55,821 bases of DNA from positions 26,587 to 82,407 of the forward strand of contig DDFC01000039.1 in NCBI GenBank assembly GCA_002336895.1. The letters run 5' to 3'. Shown piece after piece: positions 25,045 to 33,164 of this stretch (position 1 is its first letter; the number at the start of each line of letters is the position of its first letter). Source of the DNA: Verrucomicrobiaceae bacterium UBA1938. Its GTDB lineage: Bacteria > Verrucomicrobiota > Verrucomicrobiia > Verrucomicrobiales > Verrucomicrobiaceae. The notes below the pieces were generated by a model. It saw only the letters and a list, made by a program, of their open reading frames with translations. It made no database searches and was not told the origin of the DNA. The translations under genes and the position numbers were made by a program.

Positions 25045-25962
25045 ATGCGCCTCCTGCTTCCCATCCTCCTCGCCATCGCCCTGCCTGTGTACGCCCAGAA
25101 GGGCGGCAAGACCAAGCCCCTCGTCAAGCTGACCACCGCCGAGGTGGCCACCAAGGAGATCGTGTATAAAACCACGCCGCAGGGCGAGCTGAAGCTGCAT
25201 TTCTTCTCCCCCAAGAGCGAGGTGCAGCCGGCGGTGCTTCGCCCCTGTGCGGTGTTCTTTTTCGGCGGTGGCTGGAAAAGCGGCTCTTATCTGCAGTTCG
25301 TGCCGCAGGCGGAATACTTGGCCAGCCGCGGCATCGTGGCCATCAGCGCAGACTACCGCATCCTGAACGTGCACAAGACCACGCCCGACAAGGCGGTGGA
25401 AGATGCCAAGAGCGCCATCCGCTGGGTGCGCGGCCATGCCGCGGAGCTGGGCATCGATCCCGGCAAGATCATCGCGGGCGGCGGCTCGGCGGGCGGACAC
25501 CTCGCGGCCTGCACGGCGCTGGCCTCGGCCTACGATTCGGAGTCCGATGACAAGACCATCTCCGCCAAGCCGAACGCCATGGTGCTGTTCAATCCGGCCA
25601 TGAACATCGCCACGCTCTTCAAGCAGCGCACCACCGGCGAAGGCCCCATGACGCTGGAGATGGCCGAGGCCATCACGCCCAACAGCTTTGTCAGCAAGGA
25701 CACCCCGCCCGCCATTCTCTTCTTTGGCACCGCCGACAAACTCAAAGAAGGCGGCGACGAGTATGTGAAGAAAGCCACCGCCCTGGGCCTGCGCGCCGAG
25801 ATGTGGACCGCCGCCGACATGCCGCATGGCTTTTTCAACAAGGAGCCATGGATCCAGGTGACGGCGAAGAAAATGGACGAATTTCTCACCTCCCTCGGCT
25901 ACCTGGGCGGCGAGCCCACGATCAAACTTCCGGAGAACTCACCTTCGTTGAAAGCAGAGTGA
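25045..25962 (+). CDS. Exported alpha/beta hydrolase (esterase/lipase, HSL/BD-FAE type)
   Basis: A 305-residue protein with a short signal peptide (MRLLLPILLAIALPVYAQ). The oxyanion motif is FFFGGGWKSGS, in place of HGGG. The nucleophile elbow is IAGGGSAGGHLAA, the acid lies in LFFGTADKLKEGG and the catalytic His in ADMPHGFFN. Conservation is typical of the exported esterase-lipase proteins abundant in Verrucomicrobia and Planctomycetes, some of which deacetylate plant or algal polysaccharides. It follows the NPCBM/cytochrome gene by 62 bp in the same direction and may share its transcript. The substrate is unknown. Confidence 0.9.
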   Translation: MRLLLPILLAIALPVYAQKGGKTKPLVKLTTAEVATKEIVYKTTPQGELKLHFFSPKSEVQPAVLRPCAVFFFGGGWKSGSYLQFVPQAEYLASRGIVAISADYRILNVHKTTPDKAVEDAKSAIRWVRGHAAELGIDPGKIIAGGGSAGGHLAACTALASAYDSESDDKTISAKPNAMVLFNPAMNIATLFKQRTTGEGPMTLEMAEAITPNSFVSKDTPPAILFFGTADKLKEGGDEYVKKATALGLRAEMWTAADMPHGFFNKEPWIQVTAKKMDEFLTSLGYLGGEPTIKLPENSPSLKAE

Positions 25963-26011
25963 GGCTGGCTGCTTATGGAACTGGCGACGATTTGCCGCCA
26001 ATTTTCTCCCC

Positions 26012-27142
26012 ATGCTCACCGAATCCTCCCGCGCCGCCGATTTCCCCAGCCTCAAAGGCATCCATTACCTCAACACCGCCGCCGAGAGCATCCCGCCCGT
26101 GTGCGTGAATGAGGCCGTGGCGGAGTACATGCACCACAAGTCCCTCGGCATGCGCGGGCGCGACTTCCACTTCCCACGTGTGGAGGCCTGCCGCGAGATC
26201 GCCGCGCGCCACCTCGGGCTGGCCACGGACGAGGTGTCTTTCTGCTCCTGCAGTTCTGAGGCGTACAATCTCCTCGCCTCCGCGCTGCAGCTCACACCAC
26301 AGGACGAGGTGGTGGTGACTGATCTCGACTTTCCCGCCGGAGCCACCCCCTGGCTCACCGCCCCGGCTTCATCACGCCCCGTCACACACGTGTGGAAGAA
26401 TCAGCAGGGAGCACTCGCCCTCTCAGACCTTGCCCCCTTGCTCAATGAGCGCACTCGTCTCGTGCAGGTCAGCCTCGTCAGTTTCTACAACGGCCACCGC
26501 ATCGCCTATGCCCCGCTGCGCGACATGATCCGTACCCTGGCTCCGCAGGCCGTCATCGCGGTGGATGTGACGCAGGCTCTGGGCCGTGTGGCTCTGGACT
26601 GCCAGGACGCAGACATCATGATTTCCAGCACGCACAAGTGGACGCTCGGCATCCACGGCGGCGGCATCATCGGCATTCCACAGAAATCCGCCGCACGCCT
26701 CACCACCAGCGCAGGCGGGTGGTACCACATTGCCAATGCGTTTGACGCCGACCGCTTTGAAAATCCCCGCATCAAGCCCGGTGCACTCAGCTTCTCCGTG
26801 GGCATGCCCAGCTTTGCCGCGCTGTATGCACTGAATGCCTCCCTGCGTTATCTCGAAAACGTGGGCATGGAAAAGATCATCGCTCATGCCGACCCGCTCG
26901 TGGCACGAGTGCATGCGGGCCTGCAGGAGCTGGGCATCACCGCACTCAGCGCCGCGCAGCCGGGCTGCTCCAGCGGCATCGTGGCCTTCACGCATGCAAA
27001 CACGGCCGCCATCAATGACGCCCTGCTGGCACAAAACATCCACGTCATGCATCAGGTGGGCCGCATCCGCATTGCCGTGCATGGCTACACCACCGCCGAG
27101 GACATCGACAAGCTGCTGGCCACCCTGCGCAACATGATGTGA
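26012..27142 (+). CDS. Class V aminotransferase-like PLP enzyme
   Basis: A 376-residue fold-type I PLP enzyme of the cysteine-desulfurase/isopenicillin-N-epimerase group. Visible features are IHYLNTAAESIPPV at the N-terminus, SSEAYNLLASAL at the phosphate-binding loop, VSFYNGHRIAYAPL, the PLP-Asp segment AVIAVDVTQALGRVALD and the Schiff-base lysine in IMISSTHKWTLGIHGGGI. The active-site Cys loop of true cysteine desulfurases is not apparent, so another reaction (epimerase, lyase or transaminase) is likely. It starts 49 bp after the esterase gene on the same strand and ends 20 bp before a family C repeat. Confidence 0.88.
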   Translation: MLTESSRAADFPSLKGIHYLNTAAESIPPVCVNEAVAEYMHHKSLGMRGRDFHFPRVEACREIAARHLGLATDEVSFCSCSSEAYNLLASALQLTPQDEVVVTDLDFPAGATPWLTAPASSRPVTHVWKNQQGALALSDLAPLLNERTRLVQVSLVSFYNGHRIAYAPLRDMIRTLAPQAVIAVDVTQALGRVALDCQDADIMISSTHKWTLGIHGGGIIGIPQKSAARLTTSAGGWYHIANAFDADRFENPRIKPGALSFSVGMPSFAALYALNASLRYLENVGMEKIIAHADPLVARVHAGLQELGITALSAAQPGCSSGIVAFTHANTAAINDALLAQNIHVMHQVGRIRIAVHGYTTAEDIDKLLATLRNMM

Positions 27143-27161
27143 GAGCAGGTCTCAGATCGCC

Positions 27162-27260
27162 GCGCCAGCGTCCTGGAGTGCGCCGGCCCTCCGGCGCTTT
27201 CGCATGCCCAGAGTCACTCGAAAAGCTCCAGAGGACTGGAGCACTCCAAAACGCAAAGCG
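27162..27260. repeat. REP-like inverted pair, family C, intergenic copy
   Basis: First half GCGTCCTGGAGTGCGCCGGC with CCTCCGGCGCTTTCG; second half CGAAAAGCTCCAGAGGACTG with GAGCACTCCAAAACGC in opposite orientation. It shares the GCGTC-x-TGGAGTGCG lead with family B. The remaining gap to 27406 contains no gene. Confidence 0.85.
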
Positions 27261-27406
27261 TCGCTGATAACGCTGCATCAAAACGACTTCTCACCTAGAC
27301 CTGCTGTTATTGAAACATGCCGCCGTACTGGGAACTCCTGTCTTTTTTCAGGTCCGGGCAGTGACACCTCTTGCCCTGACTGGCAGCCAGCCTATCCTCC
27401 GCCACC

Positions 27407-29998
27407 TTGGACTGGGAATCGCCAAAACTCCTCCTGCTCATCCTGCCCGCAGTCGCGCTGCTGCTGTGGATCGAGTCGCGTTCGTCGCACCCCATGTCCG
27501 CGCTGAGAAAGCGCCTGCTGCTGGTCACGCGTGCCATCGGCGTCATGCTCGCCATCGCGGCGCTGGCGGGCCCGGCCCGCGTCACGCAGACGGGGCGCAA
27601 GGCCCTGGGCATCGTGGTGGATGCCAGCCAGAGCATGGGTGCGGAGGGGCTGGCCAAAGCCCTCGCTGAAGCCGCCCGCGTGCGTTCCTCTCTCGGTGGC
27701 GGGATCGACTCCTTCATCGTGCAGCTCGGCTCGCAGCCCGAGCTCCTGCCCGCTGGCAGCACACCCGCCATGCAGGAAGACTGGCAGCAGCGGCACGGCG
27801 GAGACAGCCACTACGCCGCCGCCGTGGAGTATGCGGAGGCGCTTTTCCCACCCGGGGCCAGCCGGAACATCCTCCTCATCGGCGACGGCCACGAGACACG
27901 TGGCAGCCTGCTGGATGCCGCGCGCGAGGCCGCTGTGTCTGGCATCAAGCTGCACGCCCTGCCCGTGGCGGGCCCCCGCCGCCCGGATGCACGCCTGCTC
28001 TCCCTCACGCCCAACCGCACCCGTCTCTATGAAGGTGCCAGCCTCAGCCTGAGGGCCGTCTTTGAAAGCACCCTCGCAGGCGAGGCCACGCTGAAGCTGT
28101 ATGAAAACGGCATCGAGGTGGAAAAGCGCCCCGTCACTCTCAAGCCCGGTGCCACACAGGAGGCCGTCTTCAACCGCACCCCATCCACCCGCAACACCTT
28201 CCAGTACCGCGCCGTCCTGGAGGGCGTGCGCGGAGACACCCTGCCCGGCAATGACAGCGCACTGGCCATCGTGGATGTGCGCGGCCGCCTGCGCCTGCTC
28301 TATATCGAGGCCGATGCCGCCGAGGGCCGCTACCTCATGCAGGCCATGGAAAAGGAGGGCATCGAGCTGGACATGCGCCAGCCGGGGAATCTCGCCATCA
28401 CGTTTGAAATGCTCGGCGGCTACGATGGCGTCATCCTCTCCGATGTCCCCGCGCATCAGCTCGGCGAGCCGCTCATGAATGCGCTGCACGACTACGTCGA
28501 TAAACTCGGGGGCGGCTTGGTCATGCTCGGAGGTCCAGGTTCCTTCGGCGTCGGCGGCTACTACCGCACCCCCATCGAAGAGGTGCTTCCAGTTCGGCTC
28601 AAGGCCCCCGATGAAGAGGAAAAACAAAGCGCCGCCGTGGCCATTGTGATGGACCGCTCCGGCTCCATGGCCGGTGAAAAGCTGGAGATGGCCAAGAGCG
28701 CCGCCATCGCCACGGCGGAGGTGCTGGGGCACAATGACTCCCTCGGCGTGTGGGCCTTTGACTCGGAGGCGCATGTCGTCGCGCCCATGACGCGCCTCAC
28801 CTCCACCAATGCCGTCTCCGGCCAGATCGCCGCCGTGGCCTCCGGTGGCGGCACCAATCTGCAGCCCGCCTTTCAGCTCGCTCGCGAGGCCCTGCTGCAC
28901 ACGAAGGCACGCGTGAAGCACATGATCATCCTGACCGACGGCCAGACCGCAGGCACCGGCTACGAGCAGCTGGCCACGCAGTGCCGCGGCGAGGGGCTCA
29001 CGATTTCCACCGTGGCCATCGGCGAGGGCTCGCATGTGGCGCTGCTGCAGGCCATCGCCTCCAGCGGCGGCGGGCAGTCATATTCGACGATGGATGCCAG
29101 CAGCATCACGCGCATCTTCACGCAGGACACCCTCATGCACACCGGGCGCATGATCCGCGAGGAGCCCTTCATTCCCGAGCTCAAGGAGAAAGCCCCCATC
29201 CTGGCTGGGTTTGAAAAATGGGACTCCCCCACGCTGCTCGGTTATGTGAAGACCACCCGCCGCACCTCCGCCCAGGTGCCGCTCGTCACCGAGGCGGGAG
29301 ACCCGCTGCTGGCGCACTGGCGTTTTGGCCTTGGAAAAGCCACCGCCTTCACCTCAGATGCGAAGAGCCGCTGGGCCTCGCTGTGGATCGCGCGCTGGCC
29401 CGGCTATGGCCGCTTCTGGTCCCAGGTGCTGCGCGAGACCGCGCGCGCGCCGCAGGGCCGCCTCATGGATCTCTCCGCAAACATGCAGGGGGACGATGCC
29501 CGCATCCACGTGGACCTGCTGTCCGACGCCGGCACCCGTGCCAACAACGCCGCCGTCACCGCCGAGGTCTTTTACGTGGCGGCAGATGCCCTCGGTGCGC
29601 CGATGAAGAGCGTGCAGAAGCTCACCCTGCGGCAGGATGCCCCCGGCAGCTATGAGGGCGACTTCCAGCCCACGCAGCCCGGCGTGTACCTCATCCGCGC
29701 GCAAAACGGTGCCGAGATGGTGACCACCGGCCTCATTCACAATCCCTCCACCGAATCCAGTCTCGGCACCGTGAATGAAGACCTGCTCAAGGAAGCCGCA
29801 CGCATCACCGGCGGCGACTACCTGACCGGCACCCAAAGCCTGCCCAATCTGGAAACCACCAAGGCCGTGCAGTACGTGGAGCTCTGGCCCGACCTGCTGA
29901 TCATGCTCCTCCTCATCTTCCTCATCGACACCGGCATCCGCCGCTGGGAGCACGTGCAGGGCCTGTGGCAGCTGCTGCCTCAGCGCAAAGCAGCCTAA
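27407..29998 (+). CDS. Large membrane protein with von Willebrand factor A domain
   Basis: An 863-residue protein. TTG 27407 is chosen because it gives MDWESPKLLLLILPAVALLLW, the membrane helix with which BatA-like and related proteins begin; a second helix follows (LVTRAIGVMLAIAALAG). Next come an A-domain-like fold with a degenerate metal site (LGIVVDASQSMG), an Ig-like part (~190-290), a glutamine-amidotransferase-like segment (YDGVILSDVPAHQL) and a full vWA domain (VAIVMDRSGSMAGEKLEMAKS, GGTNLQPAF, ILTDGQTAG) with the DxSxS metal site. A last helix (LLIMLLLIFLIDTGI) lies near the C-terminus. Such proteins are common in Planctomycetes and Verrucomicrobia; the role is probably in envelope processes, unproven. 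Confidence 0.88.
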   Translation: MDWESPKLLLLILPAVALLLWIESRSSHPMSALRKRLLLVTRAIGVMLAIAALAGPARVTQTGRKALGIVVDASQSMGAEGLAKALAEAARVRSSLGGGIDSFIVQLGSQPELLPAGSTPAMQEDWQQRHGGDSHYAAAVEYAEALFPPGASRNILLIGDGHETRGSLLDAAREAAVSGIKLHALPVAGPRRPDARLLSLTPNRTRLYEGASLSLRAVFESTLAGEATLKLYENGIEVEKRPVTLKPGATQEAVFNRTPSTRNTFQYRAVLEGVRGDTLPGNDSALAIVDVRGRLRLLYIEADAAEGRYLMQAMEKEGIELDMRQPGNLAITFEMLGGYDGVILSDVPAHQLGEPLMNALHDYVDKLGGGLVMLGGPGSFGVGGYYRTPIEEVLPVRLKAPDEEEKQSAAVAIVMDRSGSMAGEKLEMAKSAAIATAEVLGHNDSLGVWAFDSEAHVVAPMTRLTSTNAVSGQIAAVASGGGTNLQPAFQLAREALLHTKARVKHMIILTDGQTAGTGYEQLATQCRGEGLTISTVAIGEGSHVALLQAIASSGGGQSYSTMDASSITRIFTQDTLMHTGRMIREEPFIPELKEKAPILAGFEKWDSPTLLGYVKTTRRTSAQVPLVTEAGDPLLAHWRFGLGKATAFTSDAKSRWASLWIARWPGYGRFWSQVLRETARAPQGRLMDLSANMQGDDARIHVDLLSDAGTRANNAAVTAEVFYVAADALGAPMKSVQKLTLRQDAPGSYEGDFQPTQPGVYLIRAQNGAEMVTTGLIHNPSTESSLGTVNEDLLKEAARITGGDYLTGTQSLPNLETTKAVQYVELWPDLLIMLLLIFLIDTGIRRWEHVQGLWQLLPQRKAA

Positions 29999-30003
29999 GG
30001 CGC

Positions 30004-30021
30004 GCGGACCTCCGAGTCCGC
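30004..30021. repeat. Short hairpin after the vWA gene
   Basis: GCGGAC/GTCCGC arms with a six-base loop, six bases after the vWA stop codon. It resembles the core of family F but is shorter. Nothing else is seen to 30106. Confidence 0.45.
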
Positions 30022-30106
30022 AGCAGGTCGCAGACACTCAACGCCTGTTTTTCACAATGCATGTCTCAAACAAACTGATCTCTGCGGCGATGAAGGATAT
30101 GCGCGA

Positions 30107-30472
30107 TTAAGAATCCAGCGATTGATCGGAGTGCTGCGGGCTCGGAGGCCCGCGCTCCAGCATCGGCTCCACACGCTCGCGGATCAGCCTCATCAGCTCT
30201 GCATCCATGAAAGGATAATCATCCGGAATATCCAGCACCTCGATGCGCAGCTCCCGCACGATCTCCGGAAACATCTCCCGCAGCCGCTGCTTATGCTCAT
30301 GCTCCATCACCAGCACCAGATCCGCCCACAGCAGCAGCTTCTCCGAGACCCGGCACCGCGCCGAACTGCTCACCCCCGCACTCCGCACCTCCACCCGCGG
30401 ATCATTCTGATACACCTTCTCCGCCGTGGGGCTGCGCCAAAGGTTGCGGGAGCAGAGGAAGAGAAGGCGCAT
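30107..30472 (-). CDS. Low-molecular-weight protein tyrosine phosphatase-like protein
   Basis: A 121-residue protein starting MRLLFLCSRNLWRSPTAE. The CX5RS loop (Cys7, Arg13) is that of LMW protein tyrosine phosphatases, with the acid segment DIPDDYPFMD towards the end supplying the general-acid Asp. It belongs to a short subgroup also seen beside mobile elements. The ATG at 30472 is preferred because the longer frame upstream reads through a REP element. The last ~16 codons run through a second repeat (family F), giving the tail ERGPPSPQHSDQSLDS, so the C-terminus appears to have been extended by repeat insertion. The gene is divergent from the transposase gene. Confidence 0.82.
   Translation of the reverse strand: MRLLFLCSRNLWRSPTAEKVYQNDPRVEVRSAGVSSSARCRVSEKLLLWADLVLVMEHEHKQRLREMFPEIVRELRIEVLDIPDDYPFMDAELMRLIRERVEPMLERGPPSPQHSDQSLDS
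30131..30159. repeat. REP-like hairpin, family F copy 1 (inside a coding region)
   Basis: GTGCTGCGGGCTCGGAGGCC followed by CGCGCTCCA; stem GCGGGC/GCCCGC. A near-identical copy lies at 37633-37661. It falls within the 3' end of the phosphatase-like gene. Confidence 0.8.
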
Positions 30473-30476
30473 GGAA

Positions 30477-30625
30477 GTGATGCGGGCACTCCTGCCCGCA
30501 ATTCGAACCTCCCACGGTCCCCGCTCGCCGGCAAGCTCCCGCACAGCACAAGTGATGTGGACACTCCCCACGCAGAGCGAGTTTCCCATGATATACCCTT
30601 GCGGGCAGGAGTGCCCGCATCACTT
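30477..30625. repeat. REP family A array, left flank of RAYT 1
   Basis: 30477-30501 is GTGATGCGGGCACTCCTGCC plus CGCAA. 30552-30574 is a diverged direct copy (GTGATGTGGACACTCCCCAC). 30601-30625 is the inverted copy (GCGGGCAGGAGTGCCCGCAT plus CAC). The conserved GTGAT next to the stem corresponds to the guide sequence that REP transposases recognise beside a hairpin (family knowledge). The array ends 9 bases before the transposase start region. Confidence 0.92.
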
Positions 30626-30634
30626 ATGGCCATC

Positions 30635-31276
30635 ATGCGCACCATCACGAGCGCCGATTTCACGCCCTTTGACTGGACCTCCGTTGCTGCATCCTATCGA
30701 GGTCGTCTCCCCCACCTCACACAGCCCGGATCCATCTGCTTCATCACATTCCGTCTCGCTGACTCAGTGCCTCTGGAAGTGGCAAGACGTTGGAATGATG
30801 ACAAAGCCATATGGCTGCAGGCCAATCCACCACCATGGGCTCCGGAAGTGGAGCGTCAGTATCATCGTCGCTTCACCATGCGCCTGGAACGCTGGCTCGA
30901 CGCCGGTCGCGGAGCCTGCGTGCTAAAACAGCCGGAACTCCGTGCCGAAATCCAGGCAAGCCTACTGCAAGATCATGAAAAGTTGTATGAACTCGGCGAT
31001 TACGTCATCATGCCAAATCACGTACATGCTCTGCTCAGACCGCTGGTCGTCTTGCCAGTCTCCAAACTGCTCGGAGCAGCAAAAGGCGCCAGCGCACGCA
31101 GAATCAATGCACAGCTAGGCACTCACGGCACACTCTGGATGGACGAGTCTTTCGACCACATCGTACGTGGGATGGATTCGCTGAAGAAGTTCCAGCGATA
31201 CATCGCAGACAATCCAGCGAAGTCCGGACTGCCTGCGGGCGAATTCACGCATGAGCAGCGCTGGAATCTGAAGTGA
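30635..31276 (+). CDS. REP-associated tyrosine transposase (RAYT 1, IS200/TnpA-like)
   Basis: A 213-residue Y1-type HUH transposase. The metal-binding motif is in DYVIMPNHVHALLRP (His129, His131) and the catalytic Tyr is probably Tyr189 in KKFQRYIADNPAKSGL, a pattern typical of RAYT proteins. SGSICFITFRLADS-like strand SICFITFRLADSVP also fits. RAYTs bind and cleave single-stranded REP hairpins and are thought to spread them. Both sides of the gene carry inverted pairs of REP family A, the classic REPtron arrangement, and its stop codon falls inside the right-hand copy. An ATG at 30626 is an alternative start. Codon use is somewhat less GC-rich than in neighbouring genes. Confidence 0.93.
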   Translation: MRTITSADFTPFDWTSVAASYRGRLPHLTQPGSICFITFRLADSVPLEVARRWNDDKAIWLQANPPPWAPEVERQYHRRFTMRLERWLDAGRGACVLKQPELRAEIQASLLQDHEKLYELGDYVIMPNHVHALLRPLVVLPVSKLLGAAKGASARRINAQLGTHGTLWMDESFDHIVRGMDSLKKFQRYIADNPAKSGLPAGEFTHEQRWNLK

Positions 31277-31387
31277 TGCGGCACTCCTGCCCGCAATGCG
31301 AACGGCCCCGCAATTCCGCCGTGCCACCCTTGGGCACGCAACGGATACGCAGGGTCGCTCGGGTGCAGGCAGGAGTGCCCGCATCAC
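31273..31387. repeat. REP family A inverted pair, right flank of RAYT 1
   Basis: 31273-31296 reads GTGATGCGGCACTCCTGCCC plus GCAA (one base lost from the stem). 31364-31387 is the inverted copy ending GGAGTGCCCGCATCAC. The pair starts inside the transposase stop codon and ends 3 bp before the gpmI stop codon. Confidence 0.92.
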
Positions 31388-31390
31388 TCA

Positions 31391-32941
31391 TCACTTCCTC
31401 ACCAGCAGGCTCTTCCCCGTCATCTCTGCAGACTGCTTCACGCCCAGCATGTCCAGCAACGTCGGCGCGATGTCCGCCAGCCTGCCGTTTGCCACGGTAT
31501 AGCTGCCTGCATCCGCGGCCACATAGATGCCGTGTACGAGGTTGGTCGTGTGGGCGGTATTGGGGCTGCCATCAGGATTGCGCATGAGCTCGCAGTTGCC
31601 GTGGTCGGCGGTGATGAAGAGCTTGCCGCCGAGTTCGAGCACCTTTTCCACGATCAGGCGCACGCCGAGGTCGATCGTCTCGCAGGCATGAATGCCCGCC
31701 TCGACGATGCCGGTGTGGCCCACCATGTCCGGGTTGGCATAGTTCATGATCACCAGATCGTACTTCTCCAGTCGGCGCAGCACTTCAAAGGTGAGGTCCG
31801 GTGCGCTCATCTGCGGCTTCTTGTCGTAGGTGGGCACTTCCTTCGGGCTGATCGCCAGATAGCGGTCCTCTCCCGGATTCGGCTCCTCCACGCCGCTGTT
31901 GAAGAAGAAGGTCACGTGCGGGTACTTCTCCGTCTCGGCAGCGCGCAGCTGGTTGAGTCCTGCAGCGGCCACCACCTGGCCCAGGTTGTTGTTCAGGCTC
32001 TCGGTGCCGAAGATCACCTTGGCACCCAGGGCGGTGTAGTTGGCATCATACTCGGTCAGCGTGTAATAGCCGGTCTTCGGAGTCACCTCGCGGTCAAAGC
32101 CGTCAAAGCCGGACTTCAGGAAGGCATCGCTGAGCTGGCGGGCGCGGTCGGCGCGGAAGTTGAACCACAGGATCACATCGCCATCGCGGATGCGCTGCTC
32201 GTTCGCATTGGAAAAGATCATGGGCTGCATGAACTCGTCTCCACGCGGGTCTTTCGGATACGCGGCCTTCACGGCCTCGCTGGGCAGATCGCTGCGGACT
32301 TCACCACGGCCAAGCACGATGGCGTCCCAGGCCAGCTTGTTGCGCTCCCAGCGCTTGTCGCGGTCCATGGCGTAGTAGCGACCGATCACCGTGGCGATCT
32401 TCGCACCGCTCGGAGCCAGGTCTTTCTCCAGCTTGGCCATGTAGGCGGCACCGCCTGTGGGGGAGGTGTCGCGGCCGTCCGTGATGGCATGCACCATCAG
32501 GTCGCTCACGCCTGCAGCCTTGGCGGCATCGCAGAGAGCGGCCAGATGGTCCTGGTGGGAGTGCACACCACCGTCGCTGATGAGGCCCAGGAAATGAAGG
32601 CGCTTGCCCTTGGCCTGCTCAAAGGCCTCCACCAGCACCGGCATCTTGGCCAGTTCGCCATCGCGGATGCATTTGTTGATGCGGGTCAGGTCCTGATACA
32701 CCACACGGCCTGCGCCGAGGTTCAGGTGGCCCACTTCGCTGTTGCCCATCTGGCCGTCCGGCAGGCCCACGTCCTCGCCGCTGGCGCTGACGGTGCCCAT
32801 GGGATAGGTGGCGTAGAGGTGATCGTGGAAAGGGGTGCGGGCCAGCAGGGTGGCGTCGCCATTGGCTTCAGCTTGGGCTTTGCCGCCGGGGTTGATGCCC
32901 CAGCCGTCACGGATGATCAGAACAACAGGTTTTTTGGTCAT
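31391..32941 (-). CDS. gpmI: 2,3-bisphosphoglycerate-independent phosphoglycerate mutase
   Basis: A 516-residue full-length GpmI, interconverting 3- and 2-phosphoglycerate in glycolysis with two Mn ions. Motifs: VVLIIRDGWG (Asp12), LPDGQMGNSEVGHLNLGAG with the phospho-accepting Ser68, HAITDGRDTSP, the cap-domain YAMDRDKRW, FNFRADRARQL, NYANPDMVGHTG and FITADHGNCELM (metal ligands). It is alone in its transcription unit as far as visible. The stop codon is 3 bp from a REP pair that separates it from the transposase gene, and the upstream region is shared with a divergent amidase gene. Confidence 0.97.
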   Translation of the reverse strand: MTKKPVVLIIRDGWGINPGGKAQAEANGDATLLARTPFHDHLYATYPMGTVSASGEDVGLPDGQMGNSEVGHLNLGAGRVVYQDLTRINKCIRDGELAKMPVLVEAFEQAKGKRLHFLGLISDGGVHSHQDHLAALCDAAKAAGVSDLMVHAITDGRDTSPTGGAAYMAKLEKDLAPSGAKIATVIGRYYAMDRDKRWERNKLAWDAIVLGRGEVRSDLPSEAVKAAYPKDPRGDEFMQPMIFSNANEQRIRDGDVILWFNFRADRARQLSDAFLKSGFDGFDREVTPKTGYYTLTEYDANYTALGAKVIFGTESLNNNLGQVVAAAGLNQLRAAETEKYPHVTFFFNSGVEEPNPGEDRYLAISPKEVPTYDKKPQMSAPDLTFEVLRRLEKYDLVIMNYANPDMVGHTGIVEAGIHACETIDLGVRLIVEKVLELGGKLFITADHGNCELMRNPDGSPNTAHTTNLVHGIYVAADAGSYTVANGRLADIAPTLLDMLGVKQSAEMTGKSLLVRK

Positions 32942-33164
32942 GGATAAGAGGTCAATGGGTCAAAGCCGGGGCGGCGTCAAGGGCGGCATCGTGGCAGCAC
33001 CGCCTCTCTGCCGGGCAAAAAAGGAGCACTCTTTTGACCACCCTGACCATTTCTTGCCTAAATCCCCGCCCTCCCCCCAGCCCGGCTCGTCAGAAAGTTT
33101 GCGCTCCGGCCCGACTGGGGGTATAAAAGCCCGCCCTTTCCCCGATACTGCCGTCATTCTCTCC

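Noticed and set aside
32942..33164. Start of the amidase within the longer open frame from 32835
   Set aside because: The extra N-terminus overlaps gpmI and would bury the signal peptide; ATG 33165 is far better.
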